A stretch of 64,000 bases of DNA from Leptolyngbya sp. DLM2.Bin27 (GCA_007694115.1 RECJ01000115.1:1-64000), one strand, 5' to 3'. Positions 28,625 to 38,430 are shown, counted from the stretch's first letter. The notes: generated by a model not told the origin, from the sequence alone. Numbers and translations are program-made.

Positions 28625-29497
28625 CTAATGGGCGCGATTGTCGATCAGCGCCTTTGACAGACCCGATGCCTTCTCCATCACAATCATCAGCAGAGCGGTG
28701 AGAAAGATCAAAACACCGGAGATCGCCGCCGCCCGCACATCCAGGTCATTCTCAATCATCGACCACATGCGAATGGGCAGCATTTCGGTTCTGGCATCGG
28801 ACAAAAACAACGTCACTGCCACATTGTCGAAGGAGGTGAGAAAGGCCATAAACGCCCCAATCAGCACCCCCGGCTTAATTAGCGGCAGAGTCACCTTAAA
28901 AAAGGTGTAGGCCGGGTTGGCCCCCAGAGCCATGGAGGCCTCTTGGAGGGATGAACCCAGCTGGGTGAGACTGGCCAGCACATTGCGCACCACGTAGGGG
29001 GTGCAGATCACGATGTGGCCGACGATCAGGGTAAACAGCGACAGCCGCACGCCCATCATGGCAAAAAACGACATCATCCCCAAACCTAGGGCTACTCCCG
29101 GCAGGGCCAGGGGCGACATCACCAGGGCATCCATCGCCGATACCCAGCGGCCCTTGCTGCTGATCATGGCCAGGCAGGCCGCCACCCCTAGCACCACGCA
29201 GACGATGGCCGTGACCAGCGCCACCTGAAAGCTATTGAGTGCCGCTGCCCGCAGCTCAGGAAAATTAAACAGCGCCACGTACCACTGCAAGGAAAACCCC
29301 GGCGGCGGAAACTGAAGGGTGGCCGACGAGCTAAAGGACGCCAGCAGCACGATGATGGTGGGGGCGGTCAAAATCAGCAGACCCAGCCAGGCCATAATCT
29401 GCATCACCAGCTGAAATGAGACGCTGTCGAGCTGGCGCAGGGGGGCGTTGGAACCTTGGGCCGGCCGAACCTTTGGCTTAACCAATGTGGATGACAT
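28625..29497 (-). CDS. ABC transporter permease (PotC-like)
   Basis: Binding-protein-dependent permease pattern EASMALGANPAYTFFKVTLPLIKPGVLIGAFMAFLTSFDNVAVTLFL. Confidence 0.92.
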   Translation of the reverse strand: MSSTLVKPKVRPAQGSNAPLRQLDSVSFQLVMQIMAWLGLLILTAPTIIVLLASFSSSATLQFPPPGFSLQWYVALFNFPELRAAALNSFQVALVTAIVCVVLGVAACLAMISSKGRWVSAMDALVMSPLALPGVALGLGMMSFFAMMGVRLSLFTLIVGHIVICTPYVVRNVLASLTQLGSSLQEASMALGANPAYTFFKVTLPLIKPGVLIGAFMAFLTSFDNVAVTLFLSDARTEMLPIRMWSMIENDLDVRAAAISGVLIFLTALLMIVMEKASGLSKALIDNRAH

Positions 29498-29525
29498 GAC
29501 AACTCCGAGTAAAGGGGCCTAACAA

Positions 29526-30371
29526 CTAGCGAATATAGCGACGACTGCGCTTACCCAGGGCACTGAGCAGCAGCACCACCGCAATCACCATAACCAGCAG
29601 CAGGGTTGAAACCGCCGCCGCAAAGGGCTGGTTGAGCAGCACAATACCCTGCTGATAGATCAGCGTCGGCAGGTAGATCAGCTGGCCACCGCCGATGATC
29701 GAGGGCGTCACAAAGGAACTCACCGTCAGCGCAAACACCAGCAGCGACCCGGAGATCATCCCCGGCAGGGTGAGCGGGAAGGTAATTTGCCAGAAGGTGC
29801 GCCAGGCCCCGCCGCCCAGGCTTCTAGAGGCGGCGGCCAGGCGCGAGTCAATCTGGGAGAGGGAGGCAACGATCGGCAGCACCATCATCGGTAGCCAGAT
29901 TTGGGTCAGGGCAATCAGCACACCGTTGTGGGTAAACAGCAGCCGAATCGGGTCTTCAATGATGCCCAAGTTGAGCAGGGCGGTGTTGATCAATCCCTGG
30001 CGACCGAGGATGACTACCCAGCCAAAGGTGCGCACCACCGCACTGGTGAGCAGCGGCAGCATGATCACAAAGGTCAAGATCCCCTTCCAGGCGGCAGGGG
30101 CGCTGACATAAAAATAAGCCACCGGGTAGCCGATGATCAGACAGGCAATGGTAACTTGAACGCCGAGGAAAAAGGTGTCGGTGAGGGCTTTGACGTTGAC
30201 ACCACTGGCAAAAAACCTGGTGTAGTTATCGAAGGAAACCCCTCCCCCGTCGCCCTGAAAGCTGGTGGCAATCAAGATCGCCAGGGGCACCACGTAGAAC
30301 AGTTGTAAAAAAATTGCCAGCGGGAGGGCTAGCTGCCCCCCCTGAGGCTTGAGCAGTTGGCTGATATTCAT
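29526..30371 (-). CDS. ABC transporter permease (PotB-like)
   Basis: AAASRSLGGGAWRTFWQITFPLTLPGMISGSLLVFALTVSSFVTPSIIGG. Confidence 0.92.
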   Translation of the reverse strand: MNISQLLKPQGGQLALPLAIFLQLFYVVPLAILIATSFQGDGGGVSFDNYTRFFASGVNVKALTDTFFLGVQVTIACLIIGYPVAYFYVSAPAAWKGILTFVIMLPLLTSAVVRTFGWVVILGRQGLINTALLNLGIIEDPIRLLFTHNGVLIALTQIWLPMMVLPIVASLSQIDSRLAAASRSLGGGAWRTFWQITFPLTLPGMISGSLLVFALTVSSFVTPSIIGGGQLIYLPTLIYQQGIVLLNQPFAAAVSTLLLVMVIAVVLLLSALGKRSRRYIR

Positions 30372-30408
30372 AGTTCGCGTACAGCTGGATGGGGATAGCT
30401 AGAAATCG

Positions 30409-31509
30409 TTAGATTTGGATTTCGCGGTCAAACCGCTCGATCCATTCAGCTCGGTAGGGGTTGATTTGCGACCAGTCTAAAAACACCAGGGTGCCCAGGG
30501 CTTCGTCGAGGGTAGAGCCAAATTTCTCGGCTAAAATCCCCGAGAGCTCTACGTTACGGTTGACTGGCAGAAAGTTGTAGGGAGCCTGGGCCATCGCCGT
30601 CTGCACCTCTAGGCTGAGGCTGGCGTCAATAAAGGCCGCTGCGCTTTCTAAGTTGGCCGTGGTGTTGGCTACCACTTGCTGGGAGGGCCGCATGGCGATC
30701 GCACCCTCCTGCGGTGCCACCCACTCAATTTCTACCCCCCGCGCCTGGAGAGCCATCACATTGTTGAGGTCGTGGGGCGCTAGGACAATTTCACCCTGCT
30801 GAAACAGGGTGGCCAATGCCCCTGAATTGGCCGCTAGCCCCGCCAGGTTAGGGCGCAGTTCCTGATTCAGGGTTTGGAATGCCGGTTCGATATTAGACTC
30901 GCTGCCGCCCCGCAGCTTGGCCAACTGCACCATGACTGAGGTGCCCTGGGTGGTTTGCATCCCCTGCATAGACACCCGACCCCGGTATTGCGGATCGTAG
31001 AGATCTTCCCAGGAGGTCGGCGGAGTAGACACTTCATTGGGATTGTAGGCCAGCCCAATCACCTGAATACCCGTGGTGGGTGCCCAGCCATCGGGGCTCA
31101 AGAGCTCTGGGGCTACCTGGTCATAGTTACTGAGCAGCTCTGGAGACAGGGGCTCAAATAGGTCTTTGGAAGCTGCATTAAATGGGCCTTCGTCAATTAA
31201 GGCCACATCAAAGGGGGGGCTTTGGGGTGATGCGGTGAGCTGGGCCACCTGCTCTAGCGAGACCATCGTTACCAGATTGGCGCTGCCCCCGGCCTTGGCT
31301 TGGTAAGCGGGTACAATCACATCCCGATAGAGCTGCTCCCAACTGCCTGCAAAGGTGGTCACCACGAGATCTGATCGCCCGCCACCGCCGTTGGAGGCCG
31401 TCGGGGTGGGTGTGGTATCGCAGGCTTTAATTAGCAGGCTGGTGCCGGCAAAGAGACCGGCTCCCAGCAGCGTGCGACGGCTGAGGTGAAATGTCTGCTC
31501 TCTAGCCAT
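30409..31509 (-). CDS. ABC transporter substrate-binding protein, polyamine-type (SBP 1)
   Basis: SRRTLLGAGLFAGTSLLIKACD (twin-Arg/lipobox-like leader); VVTTFAGSWEQLYRDVIVPAYQAKAGGSANLVTM. Confidence 0.9.
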   Translation of the reverse strand: MAREQTFHLSRRTLLGAGLFAGTSLLIKACDTTPTPTASNGGGGRSDLVVTTFAGSWEQLYRDVIVPAYQAKAGGSANLVTMVSLEQVAQLTASPQSPPFDVALIDEGPFNAASKDLFEPLSPELLSNYDQVAPELLSPDGWAPTTGIQVIGLAYNPNEVSTPPTSWEDLYDPQYRGRVSMQGMQTTQGTSVMVQLAKLRGGSESNIEPAFQTLNQELRPNLAGLAANSGALATLFQQGEIVLAPHDLNNVMALQARGVEIEWVAPQEGAIAMRPSQQVVANTTANLESAAAFIDASLSLEVQTAMAQAPYNFLPVNRNVELSGILAEKFGSTLDEALGTLVFLDWSQINPYRAEWIERFDREIQI

Positions 31510-31551
31510 AAAAAATTGGTCTCCAATGACGATCAGTAGCGTAAAAATTTT

Positions 31552-32688
31552 CTAGGCCGGGAAAACGGCACAGGCATTGGGTGAGACCAGATCCAAATGG
31601 ATGCGATCGCCCGTTTTGAGGGGTTGAGACCCCAGGGTGCGGGTCTGGGTGAGCTTGATGTGCAGGTCGTCGGCCAGGGTGACGTCGTAGGTCATCACCG
31701 ACCCCAGGGGCAGGCACATGGCCACAGTGCCGGTGAGGGTGTGGCCATGGGTCTGGGGCTGCACCCGCAGGTTTTCGGGCCGCACCGCAACGGTGACTTT
31801 GCCATTGGGGGCCAGGGGCTGGTCGGTGGCGACATCTAGCTCGCCGCCGGGCACCTGCACCCGGTAGCCCGCCTCAGAGCGACCCAGCACCTCGCCGGGG
31901 ATGTGGTTGCAGGTGCCCACAAAGGAGCTGACAAAGTGGGTGGCCGGGCGGTCGTACAGGTTGATGGGGCTATCAAACTGGTGGATTTCGCCGCCGGAGA
32001 GCACCGCAATGCGATCGGACATGCTCATGGCCTCTTCTTGGTCGTGGGTGACCAAGATGGCGGTGATGCCCTGCTCGCCGAGGATACGGCGAATCTCAAT
32101 CTGCATGTCGAGCCGCAGGCTCTTGTCGAGGGCGCTGAAGGGTTCGTCGAGCAGCATGATGCGCGGTTCGACGGCCAGGGCCCGGGCGATCGCCACCCGC
32201 TGCTGCTGACCACCCGACAGCTCGCTGGGCACCCGCTTGGCCAGGTGGCTCATCTGCACCATGTCCAGCATCTCGCCCACCCGGTTAGACACCTGGCCCC
32301 GCGACAGCTTGCCCCCGGCCCGCAGCCCATAGGCGACGTTGTCCCACACGGTCATGTGGGGAAACAGGGCGTAGTTCTGAAACACAATGCCCGTGCCCCG
32401 CTGGCTGGGGGACAGACCCTTCACCGACTGACCGTCGATCAGCACATTGCCCGCAGTGGGGTCGAGAAAGCCCGAGATAATCCGCAGCAGGGTGGTTTTG
32501 CCGCAGCCGCTCGGCCCCAGCAGCGACACAAACTCCCCAGGCCGAATGGCGAGGTTGATGTCTTTGAGGGCCACAAAGGAGCCAAACTGGTGCATCACCT
32601 GGCTGAGGGAGAGGCTGTGGGAGTCGGCCCCTAGCTCTGACGCGATCGCCGCCGCTGCGGTGGTGTGGGTGGTTTGAACTGACTGCAT
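31552..32688 (-). CDS. ABC transporter ATP-binding protein (PotA-like)
   Basis: LLGPSGCGKTTLLRIISGFLDPTAG; LSGGQQQRVAIARALAVEPRIMLLDEPFSALD; C-terminal TOBE-like domain. Start at MQSVQTTH. Confidence 0.95.
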   Translation of the reverse strand: MQSVQTTHTTAAAAIASELGADSHSLSLSQVMHQFGSFVALKDINLAIRPGEFVSLLGPSGCGKTTLLRIISGFLDPTAGNVLIDGQSVKGLSPSQRGTGIVFQNYALFPHMTVWDNVAYGLRAGGKLSRGQVSNRVGEMLDMVQMSHLAKRVPSELSGGQQQRVAIARALAVEPRIMLLDEPFSALDKSLRLDMQIEIRRILGEQGITAILVTHDQEEAMSMSDRIAVLSGGEIHQFDSPINLYDRPATHFVSSFVGTCNHIPGEVLGRSEAGYRVQVPGGELDVATDQPLAPNGKVTVAVRPENLRVQPQTHGHTLTGTVAMCLPLGSVMTYDVTLADDLHIKLTQTRTLGSQPLKTGDRIHLDLVSPNACAVFPA

Positions 32689-32794
32689 TAGATCTATCTC
32701 CAAAGGGAAATTGCCATCAAAACCGTGCACAGCAGGGCAAGTGCTGATCTCAAGCCCTAAACCCTGCCCAGAGAAACTTGTCTCAGCGCTAGGC

Positions 32795-33442
32795 TCACCC
32801 CAGACTCTTTGGGGTCTGTAGGTGAATCAACTCGCCAATTTTGGTGTACTCCACCGGCCCCCCCAGTCGAGTTACCGGCTGCATCTGCACCGTATCCACT
32901 AACCCCAGCTGGCTTCTGTATAAATCTTTGCGAATGTGAAACCGCAGCACTTGGCCCAGCACCATGACGTTGGTGGCCCCCTCCACCGGCACAATTTGCG
33001 TCACCCGGCACTCCATCGCCACCGGCGCTCCCTCAAGTCTTGGGGGCCGCACCTCCGTAGCCGGTACTGCCTTGAGCCCCACGGCATCAAATTCACTGAT
33101 GCCGTGGGGCAGATCCACCGCTGTTTTGACCATGGCCTCAGCCAGCGGTTCATCGACCACATGGCAAACGAACTCCCCCACTTCCTTGACGTTGATCAGG
33201 GTGTCTTTTTCCCTGGGTTCGCTGCGCCGGTAGGCCACCGAAAACATCACCGTAGGGGGAAACCCGGCCACTGCATTAAAAAATGAGTAGGGGGCCAGGT
33301 TGGGCACCCCCGCCGCGCTGATGGTAGACACCCAGGCAATTGGCCTAGGCGCGACCACACTGGTGAGCAGGTGATAGGGAGCGGGGTTATCCATCTCCGC
33401 CGTCACCAGGGTGAGCATGTCGGGATTGCCTGAAATCACCAT
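32795..33442 (-). CDS. Flavin reductase family protein (FMN-binding split barrel)
   Basis: PYHLLTSVVAPRPIAWVSTISAAGVPNLAPYSFFNAVAGFPPTVMFSV; VKEVGEFVCHVVDE. Start estimated at MVISGNPDM. Confidence 0.9.
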   Translation of the reverse strand: MVISGNPDMLTLVTAEMDNPAPYHLLTSVVAPRPIAWVSTISAAGVPNLAPYSFFNAVAGFPPTVMFSVAYRRSEPREKDTLINVKEVGEFVCHVVDEPLAEAMVKTAVDLPHGISEFDAVGLKAVPATEVRPPRLEGAPVAMECRVTQIVPVEGATNVMVLGQVLRFHIRKDLYRSQLGLVDTVQMQPVTRLGGPVEYTKIGELIHLQTPKSLG

Positions 33443-33446
33443 TGCC

Positions 33447-34565
33447 CTAGGCCTGCACGGTCTGGTTAAAGCGCTCGATCCACTCGGCCCGCTGGGGGTT
33501 AATGGTGACCCAGTCAAGGTTGTGGGCCAGGGCGATAAAGTCATCCACCGACGAAATTCCCATGGTTTCCGTCAGCTCGGGGGGAAAGGGCACCGTGGAG
33601 TTGGAGGGAATGTAGAAGTAGGGGTCACCCACCACCTGGGACTGGGCCTCGGGGCTGAGCATGGCATCTACGTAGGCCACGGCTCGATCTAGCCCAGCGG
33701 AGGGATTTTTGACGATGTTGAGACTGTAGCGGGCGGCGGCAATGCCCGTTTCTAGATCTGCGATCGCCAGGGGCACACCCCGATCTACCAGGTTGAGCAC
33801 ATCGTTGTGCCACATCGGCGCTACATCCACTTCGCCCTGCTGGAAGAGGGTCAGCAGCGCCCCCGGGTTGGCGGCGACGCCATTGACCCGGGGCAGCATT
33901 TCCGCCACCGCCTCAAAGGCTGGCTCAATGTTAGACTCGCTGCCCCCTCGGGCCTTGGCCAACTCGACCATAAAGGAGGTGCCCAAGATGCTGTTTAGAC
34001 TGACCAAACCCAGCTGTGCGTTGAGGTTTGGATCGAGCATTACATCCCAGGAGGTGGGCGGTGTCTGCACCCGTTCGGTGTTGTAGGCCAGCACAATGCC
34101 CTGGGCATAGAAGATCGGCGCTAACCCTTGGGCGCTGAGGAATGCAGGTACCACATCACTGGCGTTGGGGCTCTGGTCGGCGGGGAAGGGCTGGATTAGA
34201 TCTTCTTCCAGGGCGATCGCATTCTGACCGTCATCTAAAATTAAAACGTCGAAGGGAGGATTGTTGGGGGAGGCCTTAACCCGGGCGATCTGCTCGAAGG
34301 CCAGCAGGGGCTGGGCACTGATACGCACCCCGGTCTGGTCGGCCACCACGGGGGCTAAGCCCTCCCGAAACAGGCTGTCGGTCGTGCCCGGAAAGGAGGC
34401 TACCACCAGTTCCCCACCCACCGAGTCACCGCCGTCGGCATCGGTAGCGGCGGGGCCTTGAGGGGTTGAAGCGTCACAGCCCTTTAAGGCCCAACTGGCT
34501 CCTAAAAATAATCCGGCCCCCAGCACAGATCGACGCGATACTCGACTGATCAAGCGTTGATTCAC
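33447..34565 (-). CDS. ABC transporter substrate-binding protein, polyamine-type (SBP 2)
   Basis: SRRSVLGAGLFLGASWALKGCD leader; shares ARGGSESNIEPAF and TLFQQGE with SBP 1. Confidence 0.9.
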   Translation of the reverse strand: MNQRLISRVSRRSVLGAGLFLGASWALKGCDASTPQGPAATDADGGDSVGGELVVASFPGTTDSLFREGLAPVVADQTGVRISAQPLLAFEQIARVKASPNNPPFDVLILDDGQNAIALEEDLIQPFPADQSPNASDVVPAFLSAQGLAPIFYAQGIVLAYNTERVQTPPTSWDVMLDPNLNAQLGLVSLNSILGTSFMVELAKARGGSESNIEPAFEAVAEMLPRVNGVAANPGALLTLFQQGEVDVAPMWHNDVLNLVDRGVPLAIADLETGIAAARYSLNIVKNPSAGLDRAVAYVDAMLSPEAQSQVVGDPYFYIPSNSTVPFPPELTETMGISSVDDFIALAHNLDWVTINPQRAEWIERFNQTVQA

Positions 34566-34731
34566 TCTTCCACCATTCCTTAAAAAACCTGAAAACTAGA
34601 CAGTAGACAGCATGAAAGGTAAGGTTAACCGGTCATAGGAGCCGGCTGAGGCCTGGTTTATACCAGCAAACCGTAGGTAAACTTTCAGGCGGTAAATTGG
34701 TCTAGCAATACTCAAGCCTGGACATGTATTC

Positions 34732-34768
34732 TGTATACAAACAGTTTTGTTAAGCTTCTGTATATCAG
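34732..34768. promoter_or_regulatory. Paired CTGTATA-type palindromic motifs upstream of the ABC cluster (candidate operator)
   Basis: CTGTATACAAACAG and CTGTATATCAG spaced about 27 bp apart. Confidence 0.4.
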
Positions 34769-34912
34769 ATCACATTTTCTCGAAAGGTGGATGGTCAAGC
34801 TCTGGACAGCTGATCGCTGGGGTCTGAATTGCAGAGCATCTAAATCGGCCTCAAAAGCCCGCTGCTGGGGCAAAGAGACAGTTTTGACTGCTCAAAAGGA
34901 ACTGCCCGGCAT

Positions 34913-34934
34913 GGGGCAAACAACCGTTTGCCCC
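34913..34934. repeat. Family M1 core palindrome only
   Basis: GGGGCAAAC-AACC-GTTTGCCCC. Confidence 0.7.
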
Positions 34935-35013
34935 AACGGCCCCGGCGATAGAACAACCCATAGGTGAGGTACTTGCTTTGGCTGAAGGTTTCCTGACCTC
35001 TGCGGGCTGAGAA

Positions 35014-35286
35014 TTAACGCTGGGTATAGAGATGGTCGAGCCACTGGCGTAGGGCTGGCTCGGAGACGCCGCAGACGGTTTGCCCGGTGATGGGGTCAAT
35101 GGCATGCCACCGGGTTTGCCCTTCACGGTGGGTCGCCCAGGCGTAGGGCTCGCTAGCGGCCCCGAGGCGACCGGCAACGCTGCGGTACAGAGATTTGACC
35201 GATTCGCTCAGCGCTTGCAGGGTGTAAACTGACCCATTCGAGACATAGAAGCGGGGGTAGACTTGCGCTCTGTAGGTGGACTTCAT
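35014..35286 (-). CDS. Hypothetical protein
   Basis: 90 aa ORF with protein-like composition (MKSTYRAQVYPRFYVSNGSVYTLQALSESVKSLYRSVAGRLG...TRWHAIDPITGQTVCGVSEPALRQWLDHLYTQR). Confidence 0.6.
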   Translation of the reverse strand: MKSTYRAQVYPRFYVSNGSVYTLQALSESVKSLYRSVAGRLGAASEPYAWATHREGQTRWHAIDPITGQTVCGVSEPALRQWLDHLYTQR

Positions 35287-35477
35287 CGGTAGACTCCTTT
35301 GTTAGCAACACTGCCAGCTTAATTCTTCTGTATCTAAAAACACAAAACATGGCTTTCATCTAGCCATGAACAGATTTGATGGTTAAGCTGGCCCAGGCTG
35401 GCCATCGGCTTGACAGTGCCCCCCGGTCGGGGATGCTAGTAAGGCAGTTTTAGCCCCGCAGAGGCAATGGATACCCG

Positions 35478-36221
35478 ATGAAAATTCAAGTGATCAACCC
35501 GAATACCACGGCGACTATGACCGAGAAAATTGGTGTAGCCGCTCGCCAGGTGGCCGCACCCACCACCGAAATTTTGGCCTGCAACCCGGCCATGGGCCCG
35601 GTTTCAATTGAGGGGCACTACGACGAGGCCCTGAGTGTAATTGGCGTACTCGACGAAATTCGGCGGGGGGAAGCCGCTGGGATCGATGGCTATGTGATCG
35701 CCTGTTTTGGCGATCCCGGCCTGGGGGCAGCCCGGGAACTGGCCCGGGGGCCGGTGATTGGCATTGCCGAGGCGGCGATGCATGTGGCCAGTCTGGTGGC
35801 CCCCCGGTTCTCGGTTGTGACCACCCTGGGGCGCACCAAGGGGATTGCCCAACACCTGGTCACCAGCTACGGCATGACCGCCCACTGCGCCAGCATTCGA
35901 GCCGCCGAGGTAGCGGTGCTGGCCCTAGAAGAGTCCGGCAGCGCTGCCTACGATCAGATCTTGCAGGAGTGCCGCCTGGCCCTGGCCGAGGACGAAGCCG
36001 AGGCCATTGTGCTCGGCTGTGGCGGTATGGCGGATCTGGCCGCTGAGTTGGCCGCTAGCCTAGGGGTGCCGGTGATCGAAGGGGTGACCGCCGGGGTGAA
36101 GCTGGTGGAGGCCGTGGTCGCCCTGGGGCTGGGCACCAGTAAGGTGCGCGACTACGCCTACCCGATCGCCAAGCCCTGCCTAGGCCTACTGGACAAGTTT
36201 GCCCTACCCTCCCAGGGCTAA
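35478..36221 (+). CDS. Aspartate/glutamate (hydantoin/allantoin-type) racemase family protein
   Basis: MKIQVINPNTTATMTEKI; two candidate catalytic Cys contexts VIACFGDPGL and VLGCGGMADL. Confidence 0.92.
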   Translation: MKIQVINPNTTATMTEKIGVAARQVAAPTTEILACNPAMGPVSIEGHYDEALSVIGVLDEIRRGEAAGIDGYVIACFGDPGLGAARELARGPVIGIAEAAMHVASLVAPRFSVVTTLGRTKGIAQHLVTSYGMTAHCASIRAAEVAVLALEESGSAAYDQILQECRLALAEDEAEAIVLGCGGMADLAAELAASLGVPVIEGVTAGVKLVEAVVALGLGTSKVRDYAYPIAKPCLGLLDKFALPSQG

Positions 36222-36502
36222 GCGCCCTCTGTCCGCCTGGGTCTCACCTTGCCCTGTCTACCGCCGTTTTTTTGATGGGCGTACCAGAAGCTAGCCCGGC
36301 AGATGCAGCAGCATCACCTAAAGCTCAATTTTCGGAATAGGATGCTGGCAGGGTGTAGTCAACAGTGGCGTGCAAACTCAATCTCGGCCAAAGCATAGGC
36401 ATAGAGTTTTACCTATGGAAAAGCTAATCCCGAGCTGGATTGGGGATAGCAGCAGTCTGAGCCTGTGCGCACCGTCGCCAACAAACGATAGCCGCTATAT
36501 CG

Positions 36503-37522
36503 ATGCATACCCTTACCATGCCCCCCGAATCTCTGCCCCAGGGCGACTCGGCTGACGACGCTGCGGTCGGCGGCCTGGTAGATAGGGCCACCGCCCTCAA
36601 CCAGGCCGCCGACCACCCCAGGCAAACTAGCGATCAAACCTGGAGCTGCACCCGCGTGCTCACCGGCCACAGCAGCTGGGTGCGGACGGTGGCCGTCAGC
36701 GCCGATGGTAATTTCATCATTAGCGGCAGCGGCGACAAGACCGTGCGGGTGTGGAACCTAGTCACCGGCCACACCATTCAGACCATTGACAGCCATCGGG
36801 CCTGGGTGCGGTCAGTGGCCGTCAGCCCCGACCGCACCTGCTTTGCCAGCGTCAGCAACGACAACATCATTCAGCTGTGGGATCTGGCCACCGGGCGATC
36901 CCTCGGTCAGCTGGAAGGTCAAACCAATTGGGTGCGGCCCGTGGCCTTTAGCCCCAATGGCAAGTACCTATTTAGCGGCGGCCAAGATCACAAACTCTGC
37001 GTGTGGCGGCTGAGCGATCGCACCCTGGTTCATCACTTCAACGGCCATACCCACTGGGTGCGAGCCATCGCCGTCAGCCGCGACGGCAGCACCTTGATCA
37101 GCGGCAGCCAAGATCAAACCATCCGCCTGTATCGGCTCAAGGGCAAAGGCACTAACCGGGTGCTGAGCGGCCACACCGGGGAAGTGCTCTCAGTGGCGGC
37201 TAGCCCCAACAACTGGCTGCTGGCCAGCGCCAGTGCCGACTGCACCGTGCGCTTTTGGAAGCTCAACAGCGGCCGCCAAACCACATGTTTTAAGGCCCAT
37301 CCGGCCCCGGTCAATGGCCTGGCCTTTAGCCCCGACGGCAAACTGCTGGCCACCGCCAGCAACGACAGCACCATTCGCCTGTGGGATATGGAGCAGGGCC
37401 AATTGGTGGCGGTGTTAACGGGCCACGAGGGCTGGGTGTGGGGCATAGACTTTGCCCCCGATGGCAAAACTCTAGTCAGCGCCGGGTGGGATGGCACCGT
37501 GCGGGTGTGGCAAGAGCAGTAA
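36503..37522 (+). CDS. WD40 repeat protein (7 repeats)
   Basis: Seven blades ending VRVWN, IQLWD, LCVWR, IRLYR, VRFWK, IRLWD, VRVWQ. Confidence 0.93.
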   Translation: MHTLTMPPESLPQGDSADDAAVGGLVDRATALNQAADHPRQTSDQTWSCTRVLTGHSSWVRTVAVSADGNFIISGSGDKTVRVWNLVTGHTIQTIDSHRAWVRSVAVSPDRTCFASVSNDNIIQLWDLATGRSLGQLEGQTNWVRPVAFSPNGKYLFSGGQDHKLCVWRLSDRTLVHHFNGHTHWVRAIAVSRDGSTLISGSQDQTIRLYRLKGKGTNRVLSGHTGEVLSVAASPNNWLLASASADCTVRFWKLNSGRQTTCFKAHPAPVNGLAFSPDGKLLATASNDSTIRLWDMEQGQLVAVLTGHEGWVWGIDFAPDGKTLVSAGWDGTVRVWQEQ

Positions 37523-37538
37523 AGATGCGATCGCAGAT

Positions 37539-38282
37539 CTAGGTACTCAGGGTCGCCCGCACATACTCGCGGCGCATAGATGCGATCGCATCAATCGAGA
37601 TACCCTTGGGGCACACCGCCTGGCACTCGCCGTGGTTGGAGCAGTCGCCAAAGCCCTCGCTGGCCATCTGGTCACTCATCGCCAGCACCCGCTGGTGGCG
37701 CTCGGGATGGCCCTGGGGCAGCAGCGCCAGGTGGGCGACTTTTGCTGCCGTGAAGAGTGACGCCGAGGCGTTGGGGCAGGCGGCGACGCAGGCCCCGCAG
37801 CCGATGCAGGCGGCGTAGTCAAAGGCGGCATCGGCATGGGCCTTGGGGATGGGCATGGCGTTGGCCTCGGGAGCCGACCCGGTTTTGACCGAAACATAAC
37901 CTCCGGCCATGACAATGCGGTCGAGGGCGGCCCGGTCAACCACCAGATCTTTAATCACCGGAAACCCCTTAGCTCGCCAAGGTTCAATGGTGATCTCGTC
38001 GCCGTCGTTAAAGTGCCGCATGTAGAGCTGGCACGTGGCGGTTTCAGGCCGCCCGCCGTGGGCTTTACCGTTGATCATCACCCCGCACGAGCCGCAGATA
38101 CCCTCGCGGCAGTCGTGGTCAAACTCGACCGGGTCGGCCCCGGCGTGAATCAGCTGCTCGTTGAGCACATCGAGCAGCTCTAAAAACGACATATCGGGGT
38201 GGGCATCGGCCACGGTGTAGCGGTGAAACTGGCCGGGGACACTGGCGCTAGCCTGTCGCCAGACCTTGAGGTGAAGTTGCAT
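37539..38282 (-). CDS. sdhB: Succinate dehydrogenase/fumarate reductase iron-sulfur subunit
   Basis: [23 protein letters not shown] (2Fe-2S); [16 protein letters not shown] and [16 protein letters not shown]. Confidence 0.94.
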   Translation of the reverse strand: MQLHLKVWRQASASVPGQFHRYTVADAHPDMSFLELLDVLNEQLIHAGADPVEFDHDCREGICGSCGVMINGKAHGGRPETATCQLYMRHFNDGDEITIEPWRAKGFPVIKDLVVDRAALDRIVMAGGYVSVKTGSAPEANAMPIPKAHADAAFDYAACIGCGACVAACPNASASLFTAAKVAHLALLPQGHPERHQRVLAMSDQMASEGFGDCSNHGECQAVCPKGISIDAIASMRREYVRATLST

Positions 38283-38332
38283 AGGGCGCGGGAATGGTTT
38301 TATCTGTAGTGTAGCGGGGGCAGGGGGGAAGG

Positions 38333-38430
38333 GGTGTCAGGTGTCGGGGATCGGGTGCACGGTTTACGGTGTGAACCGTGCACCGCAAACCGTATACCGT
38401 GAACCGCAAACCGCAAACCGCAAACCTTCT
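38333..38430. repeat. Degenerate heptanucleotide repeat tract
   Basis: gtgtcaggtgtcggggatcgggtgcacggtttacggtgtgaaccgtgcaccgcaaaccgtataccgtgaaccgcaaaccgcaaacc. Confidence 0.8.

Noticed and set aside
31903-32634. Plus-strand ORF of 243 aa antisense to the ABC ATPase
   Set aside because: No recognisable domain, low-complexity composition, fully opposite a PotA-like gene.
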